A stretch of 64,000 nt of DNA from Planctomycetota bacterium (GTDB taxonomy: Bacteria; Planctomycetota; UBA1135; UBA2386): the NCBI GenBank assembly GCA_016794035.1, contig JAEUHS010000068.1, positions 1-64,000 on the forward strand, in the 5' to 3' direction. Positions 34,541 to 42,862 of the stretch are shown piece by piece. The first letter of the stretch is position 1. The number at the start of each line of letters is the position of its first letter. Position numbers and translations under genes: made by a program. The notes under the pieces are model-generated. The model did not search any database. It saw nothing but the letters and a program-made list of their open reading frames with translations, and was not told where the DNA came from.

Positions 34541-35638
34541 TCAGTCGGCGATCGCGAGCGAGCGTTCGGCGGCCTGCTGGCCGATCACGGGTCCGAACTT
34601 GAAGCCGTGGCCGCTGCAGGCCGCGATCGTCACCACCCGCGGCCAGCGCGGGTGCGGTTCGACGCGCAGGTCCTGGTCGGCGGACATCGTGTAGAGGCAG
34701 CGCTCGGCGCGCTGCAGGCCGCGCACCGGCACGGCGAAGCGCTGCTGCGCGAGCGCCAGCAGCGGCGCCGGGTCGATGGGCGGCGCCGCGGCATCCGGGT
34801 CGTCGGCCGCGCCGGCCGTGCGATGGCGTGCCAGCTTCAGGCCGACGCCGCCGTGCTCGGGCAGGCCGTAGTCGAACTCCTCGGCGGTGCGGCCGATGCG
34901 GGCCCAGACCGGGAACGTGCCGGCGCGCGTCGCCGCCGCCGGCGCGTCGAGGTCGAAGTAGCCGATCGTCTGCCGCAGGACGAGCAGGCCGGGCAGGCCG
35001 GCACCGGCGAGCCGGTCGAGCCACGGCCCGGTCGCCAGCACCACGCGACGTGCCTGCAGGCTGCCGCCGGTGGTCTCGACCTGCATCGTCCGGCCGCCGT
35101 CGCGCAGCTGCGTCGCCGCGCTGTGCCAGCGCAGTTCGACGCCGTTCGCCTGCAGCCAGCTGCGCAGGCGCGACATGGTCTCGGCCGCCAGCACCATCGC
35201 CGCCGTGTGGTCGATCAGCACGCGGTCGTCGTCGGCCAGTCGCAGCAGCGGGAAGCGGTGCCGGGCCTGTGCGACGGCGATCTGCTCGACCGCGGCGCCG
35301 CTGCCGAGCGTGGCGGCGAGGTAGGCGTCGAACCGGCCGCCGCGCGGGCCGAAGAACAGACCCGGTGTCGGCACCCGCAGCGCACCGCCGAGCGCCGATT
35401 CGAGCGCGGACCATGCCCGGTGGGCCTCGATGGCCAGCCGCACGAAGCGTGGTTCGTGGTAGGACGAGCGGGTGATGCGCGTCAGGCCGTGCGAGCTGCC
35501 GCGATCGTGGCCCGGCCCATGCGCTTCGAGCACGGCGAGCCGCCGCAGCCCCGCGCGCCGCAGCGCGAACGCGGTGCACAGCCCGTGCACGCCGGCACCG
35601 ATGACGATGGCGTCGAACAGGCGAGGCGTCCCGGTCAG
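34541..35638 (-). CDS. FAD-dependent amine oxidoreductase (sarcosine-oxidase-like), CTG start
   Basis: The protein has 365 residues if started at CTG 35638. The Rossmann motif GAGVHG at 14-19 (in 'DAIVIGAGVHGL') lies upstream of every ATG/GTG/TTG in frame except a GTG at 35590, which would cut through it. CTG at 35638 restores the whole first strand and overlaps the upstream stop by 4 nt, as neighbouring genes do. Further landmarks are 'GSSHGLTRITRSSYHE', 'VVLATGPWLDRLAG' and the C-terminal 'ACSGHGFKFGPVIGQQAA' that closes the FAD site in monomeric sarcosine oxidase relatives. It likely oxidises an N-methyl or amino acid. The CTG start is inferred. Confidence 0.8.
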   Translation of the reverse strand: MTGTPRLFDAIVIGAGVHGLCTAFALRRAGLRRLAVLEAHGPGHDRGSSHGLTRITRSSYHEPRFVRLAIEAHRAWSALESALGGALRVPTPGLFFGPRGGRFDAYLAATLGSGAAVEQIAVAQARHRFPLLRLADDDRVLIDHTAAMVLAAETMSRLRSWLQANGVELRWHSAATQLRDGGRTMQVETTGGSLQARRVVLATGPWLDRLAGAGLPGLLVLRQTIGYFDLDAPAAATRAGTFPVWARIGRTAEEFDYGLPEHGGVGLKLARHRTAGAADDPDAAAPPIDPAPLLALAQQRFAVPVRGLQRAERCLYTMSADQDLRVEPHPRWPRVVTIAACSGHGFKFGPVIGQQAAERSLAIAD

Positions 35639-36003
35639 CCGCCGATGGTGGGTGGTTCGCTGGCCGATCCGGCTTCGGCCTCGGGGTGCTCGCCGTCGTG
35701 CTCGCCGTCCAGCTTCTGGCTGTCGATCCAGGCGCGGAACTCCAGCTCGACGAAGTGGCGCTTGGCGCCGTCCCGGTCCGGGCGGAACAGGCGGCGGTAG
35801 ACCTTGTTCAGGTCCTCCATGTGCTCGCCGAGCCGCCTGGCCCTCGCCTCGCCGACCTCGGACTGGAGCTCGCAGTTCCGCGTCTCGTGGGCGACCCAGC
35901 CGTCGGGGATCTTCGAACGGCCCCCAGGTCCCGGCTGGGGCCGCTGGGCGGGGAGGGTGACCGCGGCGAGGGCGACGACGAACGACAACAGGACTCGCTG
36001 CAT
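35635..36003 (-). CDS. Small secreted protein, unknown function
   Basis: The protein has 122 residues. The signal peptide ends near AQ (~20). The mature part is charged ('PDGWVAHETRNCELQSEVGE', then 'LNKVYRRLFRPDRDG') and ends in a Glu/Asp-rich tail. The 'NCELQS..GEARARRLGEHMEDLNKVYRR' run resembles the start of metallopeptidase-like secreted domains, where such a helix precedes an active site, but no zinc motif remains here, so it may be a stand-alone remnant. AAGGA lies 7 nt before the ATG at 36003. A longer frame to 36207 has no coding character. Confidence 0.6.
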   Translation of the reverse strand: MQRVLLSFVVALAAVTLPAQRPQPGPGGRSKIPDGWVAHETRNCELQSEVGEARARRLGEHMEDLNKVYRRLFRPDRDGAKRHFVELEFRAWIDSQKLDGEHDGEHPEAEAGSASEPPTIGG

Positions 36004-36186
36004 GGCTTCCTTCGGGCGCGTGGAGGGGTGAGGCCGGTCGGCTCGGTGCGAGCGTTCGCCGCCCCGGGCGCCGGTACTCTGCCCCGGATCGAGACGGCGA
36101 CGGTGGTCGACGTCGGCGAACCGGTCGGTGGTTTCGACGAAGACATCATTCCCGGCAATCCGCCCCATTCCAGGGCTAGATAAGGA

Positions 36187-36195
36187 TGGTATAGT
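36187..36195 (+). promoter_or_regulatory. Extended -10 promoter of the B12-radical SAM gene
   Basis: TG-G-TATAGT (36187-36195) is a near-consensus extended -10 in an otherwise GC-rich gap of 225 nt. It would give a ~26-nt leader to the ATG at 36229. No -35 match or Shine-Dalgarno is visible. Confidence 0.5.
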
Positions 36196-36228
36196 CCTTC
36201 GGCTCACCCGGGCCCATCACCGCGACGC

Positions 36229-37809
36229 ATGAAGGTCACACTCATCCACCCGCCGGTCTACATCAACAAGAACGGCCTGACCGCCTTGCGACCGAGCCTG
36301 CCGCTCGGGCTGGCCTACATCGCGGCGGTGCTGCGCGACGACAAGCACACGATCGAGTTGGTCGACGCCCTGGGGCTGGCGCCCGAGCAGATGGTGCCGG
36401 ACGGCGACATCTGGCGGCTGGGCCTGACGCCCGAGGAGATCATCCACCGGATCTCGCCGGACACCCAGGCGATCGGCATCACCAGCATGTGGAGCTACAG
36501 CTGGCCGATCGTGCGCGAGCTGATCCAGAAGGTGAAGGCCGCCCTGCCGAACGTGCCGATCGTCTGCGGCGGCGAGCACTTCACGGCCGTGCCCGATCTG
36601 TCGATGCAGCAGGCGCCGATCGATTTCCTGGTGCTCGGCGAAGGCGAGGAGACCGCGGTGGCGCTGTTCCGCGCGCTGGAACTCGGCCTCGACCACACGG
36701 TGATCCCGGGCATCGCGTTCCGCACGGCGGACGGCACCGTGCAGAAGAACCCGCGCCGCGACCGCATCAAGAACGTCGACGAGATCCCGTGGCCGGCGTG
36801 GGAGTACTTCGACATCGAGGCCTACTCGAGCAATCGCCTCGTCAGCGGCATCTACTACGGCAAGACGGTGCCGATCCTGGCGACGCGCGGCTGTCCCTAC
36901 CAGTGCACCTACTGCAGTTCGCCGAACATGTGGACGACGCGCTGGTATGCGCGCGAGCCGAAGGACGTGCTCGACGAGATCGAGTCGTACGTGAAGCGCT
37001 ACGGCGCGGCCAACTTCCCGTTCCAGGACCTGACGGCGATCCTGAAGCGTGACTGGGTGGTGGAGTTCTGCAGCGAGGTCGAACGGCGCAAGCTCGACAT
37101 CACCTGGCAGCTGCCGGCGGGCACCCGCAGCGAGATCATCGACGAGGAGGTCGCCAGCCTGCTGGTGCGCAGCGGCTGCAAGTCGCTGAACTTCGCGCCG
37201 GAGTCCGGCAGCGAGCGCACGCGCAAGCACATGAAGAAGATGCTCACGGACGAGAAGCTGTTCCGTGCGGTGCATGCATCCGTGAAGGCCGGCCTCAACA
37301 TCGGCGCGTTCTTCGTGCTGGCCTACCCGACCGACGAGAAGGAGGACATGCAGGCCACCGTGCGGCTCGCCGCCCGGCTCGGCCGCGCCGGCGTCGACGA
37401 CGTGTCGGCCGGGTTCTTCTTCCCACTCCCGAGTACGGAGATCACGCGCCAGCTCGAGAAGGAGGGCAAGGTCCAGTACACCGACGCCTTCCTGAAGCTG
37501 CCGATCTACGTGCACAACAAGTTCCTGTCCGCGGACCGCAAGTTCTGCGACGCGTTCACCGCCAAGGAGCTGACGCGCTGGAAGTACAAGGTCGTCGCGG
37601 CCTTCTACCTGAACAAGTTCGCGCGCCGGCCGTGGCGCGTGTTCCGCATCCTGTGGAACTTCGTGCGCGGCAAGGAATCGTCGAAGATGGATTCGTTCCT
37701 GCAGGAGACGCTGCGCAAGTTCCGGCTGCGCAAGCGGCCGACCAGCAGCGTGCCCAGGCCGAAGGCGGCGGGGCACCGCGTCGAGCAGGTTCCGGTCGGC
37801 AAGAGCTGA
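36229..37809 (+). CDS. B12-binding-domain radical SAM protein
   Basis: The protein has 526 residues. The N-terminal ~175 form a Rossmann-like B12-binding domain ('LIHPPVYINKNGL', 'LPLGLAYIAAVLRDDKH', 'VPIVCGGEHFTAVPD'); no DxHxxG is seen, so cobalamin would bind base-on if at all. The radical SAM cluster is C222, C226 and C229 in 'RGCPYQCTYCSSP', followed by 'LNFAPESGSERTRKHMK' and 'NIGAFFVLAYPTDEKEDM'. This architecture covers methyltransferases and ring-forming enzymes of hopanoid, bacteriochlorophyll and natural-product pathways; the substrate is not predictable. The last ~90 residues are a basic helical tail. It converges on a glycosyltransferase gene. Confidence 0.85.
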   Translation: MKVTLIHPPVYINKNGLTALRPSLPLGLAYIAAVLRDDKHTIELVDALGLAPEQMVPDGDIWRLGLTPEEIIHRISPDTQAIGITSMWSYSWPIVRELIQKVKAALPNVPIVCGGEHFTAVPDLSMQQAPIDFLVLGEGEETAVALFRALELGLDHTVIPGIAFRTADGTVQKNPRRDRIKNVDEIPWPAWEYFDIEAYSSNRLVSGIYYGKTVPILATRGCPYQCTYCSSPNMWTTRWYAREPKDVLDEIESYVKRYGAANFPFQDLTAILKRDWVVEFCSEVERRKLDITWQLPAGTRSEIIDEEVASLLVRSGCKSLNFAPESGSERTRKHMKKMLTDEKLFRAVHASVKAGLNIGAFFVLAYPTDEKEDMQATVRLAARLGRAGVDDVSAGFFFPLPSTEITRQLEKEGKVQYTDAFLKLPIYVHNKFLSADRKFCDAFTAKELTRWKYKVVAAFYLNKFARRPWRVFRILWNFVRGKESSKMDSFLQETLRKFRLRKRPTSSVPRPKAAGHRVEQVPVGKS

Positions 37810-37865
37810 GGGCGCCAGCGACGACGGGGCCCGGGAGCCGTGGGCCGCATCCGTTCGCGCCGCCG

Positions 37866-39155
37866 TCAGCGAGCCAGCGGAGCCGGCAGCAGGCGCGCGG
37901 CGCGCTGCACCTGCGTGGTGGCGACGACGTCGCCGGTCAGGTTGTCGCGTGCCCACTGGAACGCGGCGCGGCCGGCGGCCGCCGCCGCCGGCGGCGAACG
38001 CAACAACTCGATGGCGGCGTCGGCGAGCGCACGCGGCCCTTCGGCAATGGTGCGGGCCGGTGCTGGCGCGGTGCATCCGCGCGCACCGAGCCGGTTCGTG
38101 ACGACCGGCAGGCCGTGCGCCAGCGCCGCCACGGACTTCATGCGGAAGCCGCCGCCGGAGAGCAGCGGCGCCAGCAGCAGCCGCACCTGGCCGAACAGAC
38201 CATGCAGGTCGGGGACGAAGCCGAGCAGTCGCACGCCGGGCGCGTTCGCCAGCGACTGCACGTGCTCCGAGTGGGAGCCCGCGAGCCAGAGTTCGGCGGC
38301 GGGATCGGCGGCCCGTAGCAGCGGCAGCACGTCGCGCACCAGCATCGCGGCGGCCTCCGGGTTCGGGCGGTGGTTGTAGTCACCGAGGAACAGGGCGCGC
38401 GCCGGCGCCGTGCCCGGGGCGACGGGGACGCCGGGCACGTCGAAGGTGGGATGACGCACCTCGACCGCGCGCCCGACGAGGCCTTGCAGCGTCTCGGCGT
38501 CCTCGGCCGTGACCGTCTGCAGCAGCGACGCCTGCGGGTAGTAGCGCCGCGCGTAGTCCCGCCAGAGGCGGCAGTCGCGGCGATCGCCGATCGCGCCGAG
38601 ACCGGTCTGCGTGTTGGCGGGGCAGCCGGCTTCGTGGTCGGTCAGCACCGTCGGGATCCCGCGCAGGTACGGCAGATATTGCGCCATCTGCGCCATCTCC
38701 ACGAACACCACATCGGGCCGGAACTCGGCGCGCGCGCGGGCGAGCAGGGCCGGCATCTGCGGCTGCCAGTGCTTCGCGGCGACCAGCGGCAGGCGGCGCC
38801 AGTACCACAACATCCGCAAGCGGTGGGCCAGCCGGTCGCGCTGCTCGGGCACGTCGAGGTGTGGCAGCAGCTGCTGATACCGCCACGGCGTGTCGGCGCC
38901 GCGCAGCCTCGGTGCGTCGGTCGGTCGCGACAGTGCCACCAGGCCGATTTCCGCCTGCCTGGCCAGCGCGGCGGCGAGGGTCGCCAGGTAGATGCCACCG
39001 CCGTGGGCCGCCGTGCGATCTGGCACGAACGGGCTCAGCAGCAGGATCCGCAGCCGCGGCGGGCCGCAATGCCCGTCCGGCGGGTTGAGGCCGGCGTCCA
39101 GGGGCGTGGTCGGCCGTGTGTTCATGGCGTCGCTGGCATGGCGAGTTGGCTTCAT
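37866..39155 (-). CDS. Family 4-type glycosyltransferase
   Basis: The protein has 429 residues with a two-domain GT-B fold. The N-terminal domain starts at 'LRILLLSPFVPDRTAAHGGG' (the Gly-rich acceptor loop) and includes 'ADHEAG'-like 'LTDHEAGCPANTQ'. The C-terminal domain shows 'ALFLGDYNHRPNPEAAAML', 'LWLAGSHSEHVQSLA', 'VRLLGFVPDLHGLFGQV' and the E/G-x7-E-like donor region 'LLSGGGFRMKSVAALAHGLP'. It adds a sugar from a nucleotide donor to a lipid or glycan; it is cytosolic or membrane-associated. The ATG at 39155 or 39125 may be used. Its neighbour, the B12-radical SAM gene, could act in the same surface-lipid pathway, which is conjecture. Confidence 0.8.
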   Translation of the reverse strand: MKPTRHASDAMNTRPTTPLDAGLNPPDGHCGPPRLRILLLSPFVPDRTAAHGGGIYLATLAAALARQAEIGLVALSRPTDAPRLRGADTPWRYQQLLPHLDVPEQRDRLAHRLRMLWYWRRLPLVAAKHWQPQMPALLARARAEFRPDVVFVEMAQMAQYLPYLRGIPTVLTDHEAGCPANTQTGLGAIGDRRDCRLWRDYARRYYPQASLLQTVTAEDAETLQGLVGRAVEVRHPTFDVPGVPVAPGTAPARALFLGDYNHRPNPEAAAMLVRDVLPLLRAADPAAELWLAGSHSEHVQSLANAPGVRLLGFVPDLHGLFGQVRLLLAPLLSGGGFRMKSVAALAHGLPVVTNRLGARGCTAPAPARTIAEGPRALADAAIELLRSPPAAAAAGRAAFQWARDNLTGDVVATTQVQRAARLLPAPLAR

Positions 39156-39342
39156 AGGAGTCTATCTCGCAATGGGTTGCAAGGCGGGGATGAAGCTCCC
39201 GCAAGCCGTTCGCGCGCCGTCAGGCAGCTGCTTCGCCAGTAGCGAGCGCCGGCGAAGTCTGCCATAATGCCCGCGCTTTCCGCAGCCGGCTGGACCGGTT
39301 GTTGTGATAGCGGTATTGCGTAAACGCGCGCACGCAACGGCA

Positions 39343-40935
39343 ATGAATGACACCCTGAAGGCCATCGTGCAGGTGCTCGAGTCCGGCAAGCCGGAGCTCC
39401 AAGTCGCCGCCGCACAGATCCTTGGCGAACTCCGCGCCCGCGATGCCGCGATCGTCGCGGCGCTCGACGGCGCGAAGGACCGATCGCCTCTGCTGGGCCG
39501 CTTCTGCCTCGATGCACTGGCCAAGATCGGCACCGTCGAAGCCGTGCAGGTGCTCGCCGGCACGCAGGTCGACAACGAGGCGCTCGCCGAACACGCGGCG
39601 CACCTGCTCGGCGAGATCGGCGCCCGAGCCCATGGGGTGCTGGCGAAGACCTACGGCCAGGCGATCGGAGACCAGCGCGAGCGCATCCTCGGCATCCTCG
39701 CGCGCTCGCTCGGCAAGGAGGCGCTGTCGGTGTTCGTGCACGCGCTGCTGACGCCGGAGACCGCCGCGACCGCGGGGCGCCTGCTGCTCGCCGCCGCCGA
39801 CCAGTTCGATGGCGAGCTGAGGAAGCAGTTCCGCAACGGGCTGCTGCCGCACCTCGACGACTCGCTGCCCGAGCAGTGTCTGGCCGAGGTGGTGACCGTG
39901 CTCGCGGGCATCGACCCGAGCGGGTCGCGCGCGCTGTTGCTGCGGCTGTCCGCGGCCGGCAATCCGCCCCTGGTGCGGTCCGCGGCCTATCGCGCCTTGC
40001 GCGGTTCGAAACTGACCGCGGCGCAGGTGCGCGGTCTGATGGACCTGCTCGCCGATGCCGACGAGAAGGACGTGCACGATGCGGTGCGGGACCTGCTCGC
40101 CGATCTGGCCGAGGTGCCAGCCGGCATGGTGCCGGTGCTCAAGCGCCTGCTCGCCGCGCGCCAGCCCGAGCAACGGCTGTTCGCGCTGCGCATGTTGCGC
40201 ACCGCGACCGGAGCCGAGATGGCGAAGGTGGCGCTGAAGCTGCTCGACCACGACGACGAGCGGTTCCGGCACGCGGCCGCCGACGCGCTGGCCCACAACC
40301 GGCAGGCCATCGAGCCGCTGATCCGGGTCGTGCAGACGAGTCGCGATCCGGGGCTGGTGCAGTCCGCGGCCGACGTGCTCGTACGGCTCGCTCCGGACAT
40401 GCCGCCGAAGTCGGTGCGCACCGTCGTCGACAAGGCGATCCGGCTGCTGGCGACCAACGCCCGTACCAGCGATCTGCTGCTCGGCGTGGCGTTGGCCAGC
40501 AACGGCACCAAGGTCGCCGCCGAGCTGATCGAGCGCGCCGTGCGACTGCGGCGCACCCGGCGCTACGGCGACGCGCTGCACGTGTTGGCGCGTCTCACGG
40601 CGTCCCCGCACGGCAGCGACGAGGGCCGCTACCAGCTGGCGCTCGCCCGTCTGCTGCAGGACATGTCGCGTCCCGCCGCGGAACTCGATTCGCCGGGCAA
40701 CCCGACGATGGGGTTCTTCTCGGCGCTCGTGCGCTCGGGTTTTCCGCTCGCCGAACGGCTGCGCAAGGAGTCGGCGGTGTCGCCGGAGGCGATGCTGCAC
40801 GTCGCCTCGCACTTCGCGGAGGCGGTCGGTGTCGAGCGTCGCTTCGGCACCGAACTGCTGCAGTATCTGGCGTCGCGCAAGAAGGGCCGCGCCGGCGACG
40901 AGGCCCGGGTCGTGCTGCGCGCGGTCGGCGGCTGA
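39343..40935 (+). CDS. HEAT-repeat protein
   Basis: The protein has 530 residues and is almost wholly alpha-helical. HEAT-type hairpins repeat about every 35-40 residues ('LQVAAAQILGELRARD', 'EALAEHAAHLLGEIGARA', 'FRHAAADALAHNRQAIEPL', 'GLVQSAADVLVRLAPD'). Such solenoids serve as binding scaffolds; none has a catalytic motif here. No signal peptide, so cytosolic. I start at the ATG at 39343; an in-frame GTG at 39304 adds a basic head of low plausibility. A CATAAT hexamer at 39263-39268 could be a -10 site with a ~68-nt leader. The gene converges on psd. Confidence 0.75.
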   Translation: MNDTLKAIVQVLESGKPELQVAAAQILGELRARDAAIVAALDGAKDRSPLLGRFCLDALAKIGTVEAVQVLAGTQVDNEALAEHAAHLLGEIGARAHGVLAKTYGQAIGDQRERILGILARSLGKEALSVFVHALLTPETAATAGRLLLAAADQFDGELRKQFRNGLLPHLDDSLPEQCLAEVVTVLAGIDPSGSRALLLRLSAAGNPPLVRSAAYRALRGSKLTAAQVRGLMDLLADADEKDVHDAVRDLLADLAEVPAGMVPVLKRLLAARQPEQRLFALRMLRTATGAEMAKVALKLLDHDDERFRHAAADALAHNRQAIEPLIRVVQTSRDPGLVQSAADVLVRLAPDMPPKSVRTVVDKAIRLLATNARTSDLLLGVALASNGTKVAAELIERAVRLRRTRRYGDALHVLARLTASPHGSDEGRYQLALARLLQDMSRPAAELDSPGNPTMGFFSALVRSGFPLAERLRKESAVSPEAMLHVASHFAEAVGVERRFGTELLQYLASRKKGRAGDEARVVLRAVGG

Positions 40936-40962
40936 GGCACGACCGCGCGGTCGCGATGCGAC

Positions 40963-41745
40963 CTAGGCGCCTGCCGTGGCCGCCGCGCCCATGCGCACGA
41001 CCTGTTCCGGCGGCAACTCGGCGAACGCCGGTCCGCCCGGGCCGACGATCGCGACCACCGTCGAGCCGAAGCCGAACTGCCCGACCTCGTCGCCGGCGCG
41101 CGCCTCGCCCGACGCCCGCGTCACCAGCGTGCCGCCGACGTTGTAGGCGCCGACCATCACGATCGCTGCGGCGACGCCCGACGGCAGGCGGCAGTGGAAC
41201 ACGTGGCGGCTGTTGCGCACGAACAGCCGGTCGATGCTGCGCACCGCCGGCGGGTTGACCGGGAACAGGGTGCCGCGCAGCGGCGTGACCCGCTCGATCG
41301 CGACCGTGAACGGCGCGTGCACGCGGTGGTAGTCGCCCGGCGCGAGGTAGATCGTCGCCTGCGAACCGCCGTCGAGTGCCGCCGCCAGCCCCGTGTCACC
41401 GAGCAGATCGGCCAGCGCGTAGTCGTTGCCCTTGACCTGCGCGATGCGGCCGTCACGCACCGGTCCGCAGGTGACGATGCGCCCGTCGCAGGGCCACACC
41501 AGCGGGACCGCGGCGATCGGCCTGGCGCCGCGGCGCAGCGATCGCCGGAAGAACTGCTGCAGGCTGCGGAACGACGCCAGTTCCCCGTCGATCTCCGCCA
41601 GCGAGGCGCCATAGCGGCGCGCGAACCAACCGTAGCAGCGCGGTCGCACCGCGCGCGGCAGCGGCAGCGACGCCAGCCAGCCGCAGGCACGCGACAGGGG
41701 CACCTTCGGCAACGCCGTCAACAAGACCCTGCGCAGAGTGCCCAC
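40963..41745 (-). CDS. psd: Phosphatidylserine decarboxylase
   Basis: The protein has 260 residues. The proenzyme cleaves itself at the serine of its GST motif, here in 'GQFGFGSTVV', turning that Ser into the pyruvoyl group that decarboxylates phosphatidylserine to phosphatidylethanolamine at the inner membrane. Other landmarks are 'LQQFFRRSLRRGARPI', 'WPCDGRIV', 'YLAPGDYHRVHAPF' and 'NSRHVF'. The start is GTG at 41745, giving a normal short head; the frame continues upstream as shadow. Divergent from the LysM lipoprotein gene (96 nt). No pssA gene is visible here. Confidence 0.92.
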   Translation of the reverse strand: MGTLRRVLLTALPKVPLSRACGWLASLPLPRAVRPRCYGWFARRYGASLAEIDGELASFRSLQQFFRRSLRRGARPIAAVPLVWPCDGRIVTCGPVRDGRIAQVKGNDYALADLLGDTGLAAALDGGSQATIYLAPGDYHRVHAPFTVAIERVTPLRGTLFPVNPPAVRSIDRLFVRNSRHVFHCRLPSGVAAAIVMVGAYNVGGTLVTRASGEARAGDEVGQFGFGSTVVAIVGPGGPAFAELPPEQVVRMGAAATAGA

Positions 41746-41841
41746 GTGGCCGGGTTTTCCGCGATGCCGGGCGCCGGCGCAAGCCTGGCCGGGCGCCGGT
41801 GCACCGTTGCACGCCGGGCCGCCGCCGCGAACAATGCGCCG

Positions 41842-42306
41842 ATGCGATGCCGGCTCCCGATCCCGTGGCTCCTCGCGCTGGCGTCGCTGGCGGCCTGTGG
41901 CCGGCCGGTCCCGGCGCCTCCCGGCGGCGACACCCTGGTGCTCGAACTCGGCGGCGCACAGGGGTCCCTGCGCCAGGCGCTGGTCGCCGCCGGCGTCGCA
42001 GCGCCCGCGGCGCCACCGGGAGCGCCGACCGTACCACCGCCGGCGGATCCGGCGCCGCGGCGAGATGGCGGACCGGAGGCAGTGCCGGCGGTCGCCCCGG
42101 CGCCGCCACCGGCGCAGCCGGACCACATCGTGGTCGAACTCGGGCGCGGTGAGACGTTGATCCATCTGGCCAAGAAGTACCTCGGCGACGGCAACCGCTT
42201 CCGCGAGATCCTCGCCGCCAACGGCTGGACCGAGCGCGACGCGCGGCGCCTGCCGGCCGGCCAGGCGGTCAAGGTCCCGCTCGATCCGGCGACCGCGCCG
42301 CGGTGA
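41842..42306 (+). CDS. LysM-domain lipoprotein
   Basis: The protein has 154 residues. The lipobox LAAC at 19-22 gives a lipidated Cys22. A Pro/Ala-rich linker (about 55-95) leads to one LysM module at about 97-146 ('VELGRGETLIHLAKKYLGDG', then 'FREILAANGWTERDARRLPAG'), a peptidoglycan-binding fold. Likely an outer- or inner-membrane protein that touches the cell wall. AACAAT ends 6 nt before the ATG with spacer GCGCCG, a possible weak leaderless promoter. The downstream TrmO gene begins 4 nt after its stop, so they share a transcript. Confidence 0.85.
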   Translation: MRCRLPIPWLLALASLAACGRPVPAPPGGDTLVLELGGAQGSLRQALVAAGVAAPAAPPGAPTVPPPADPAPRRDGGPEAVPAVAPAPPPAQPDHIVVELGRGETLIHLAKKYLGDGNRFREILAANGWTERDARRLPAGQAVKVPLDPATAPR

Positions 42307-42310
42307 CCGG

Positions 42311-42862
42311 ATGGCGGACGAGCCAGCGCTGCCGCCGTTGCGTCCGATCGGCGTCGTGCGCACGCCGCAGCGCGTGCACCACGAGGCGCCGCGGCAGAGC
42401 GGACTCGGGCGCGGCGGCACCGGCACGATCGAACTGCGCCAGGGCCTGCAGAACGGGCTCGCCGACCTGGCCGGCTTCAGCCACGTGTGGGTGGTGTTCT
42501 GGTGCCACCTGGCCCGCGGGTTCCGTTCGCGCGTCGTGCCGCCGCGCGACACCGAGAAGCGCGGCGTGTTCGCGACGCGGGCGCCGCAGCGGCCGAACCC
42601 GATCGGGCTGTCGTGCGTGCGTCTGCTGCGCATCGACAAGCGGGTGCTGCACATCGCCGACCACGACATGCTCGACGGCACGCCGGTGCTCGACCTGAAA
42701 CCGTACCTGAGTTACTGCGACAGCGTGCCCGACGCCAGCCTGGGCTACGTCGCCGACCTGCCCGCCGACGCCGCAGACCACCGGCCGTGGTGGCAGCAGA
42801 AAGGGCTGCCGCCGCCCGCCGTCTACGGCCGCGACGGCGACGATCGTGGTCAGGTCCGGTAG
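42311..42862 (+). CDS. trmO: tRNA (m6t6A37) methyltransferase TrmO
   Basis: The protein has 183 residues. TrmO (formerly TsaA/VirR-like) uses S-adenosylmethionine to methylate N6-threonylcarbamoyladenosine at position 37 of tRNAs. The family core is present: 'RPIGVVRTPQRVHHEAPRQS', 'LAGFSHVWVVFWCHLARG', 'GVFATRAPQRPNPIGLS' (the RPNPIG signature) and 'LDGTPVLDLKPYL'. It acts in the cytosol. It follows the LysM gene by 4 nt and its last 13 nt overlap the end of argJ on the other strand, so the two convergent genes share their 3' ends. Confidence 0.92.
   Translation: MADEPALPPLRPIGVVRTPQRVHHEAPRQSGLGRGGTGTIELRQGLQNGLADLAGFSHVWVVFWCHLARGFRSRVVPPRDTEKRGVFATRAPQRPNPIGLSCVRLLRIDKRVLHIADHDMLDGTPVLDLKPYLSYCDSVPDASLGYVADLPADAADHRPWWQQKGLPPPAVYGRDGDDRGQVR

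Noticed and set aside
40940..40953. Perfect 14-bp palindrome CGACCGCGCGGTCG between the HEAT-repeat and psd stops
   Set aside because: It sits where a bidirectional terminator could be, but has no T-run and no loop, and short GC palindromes are common by chance at this base composition.
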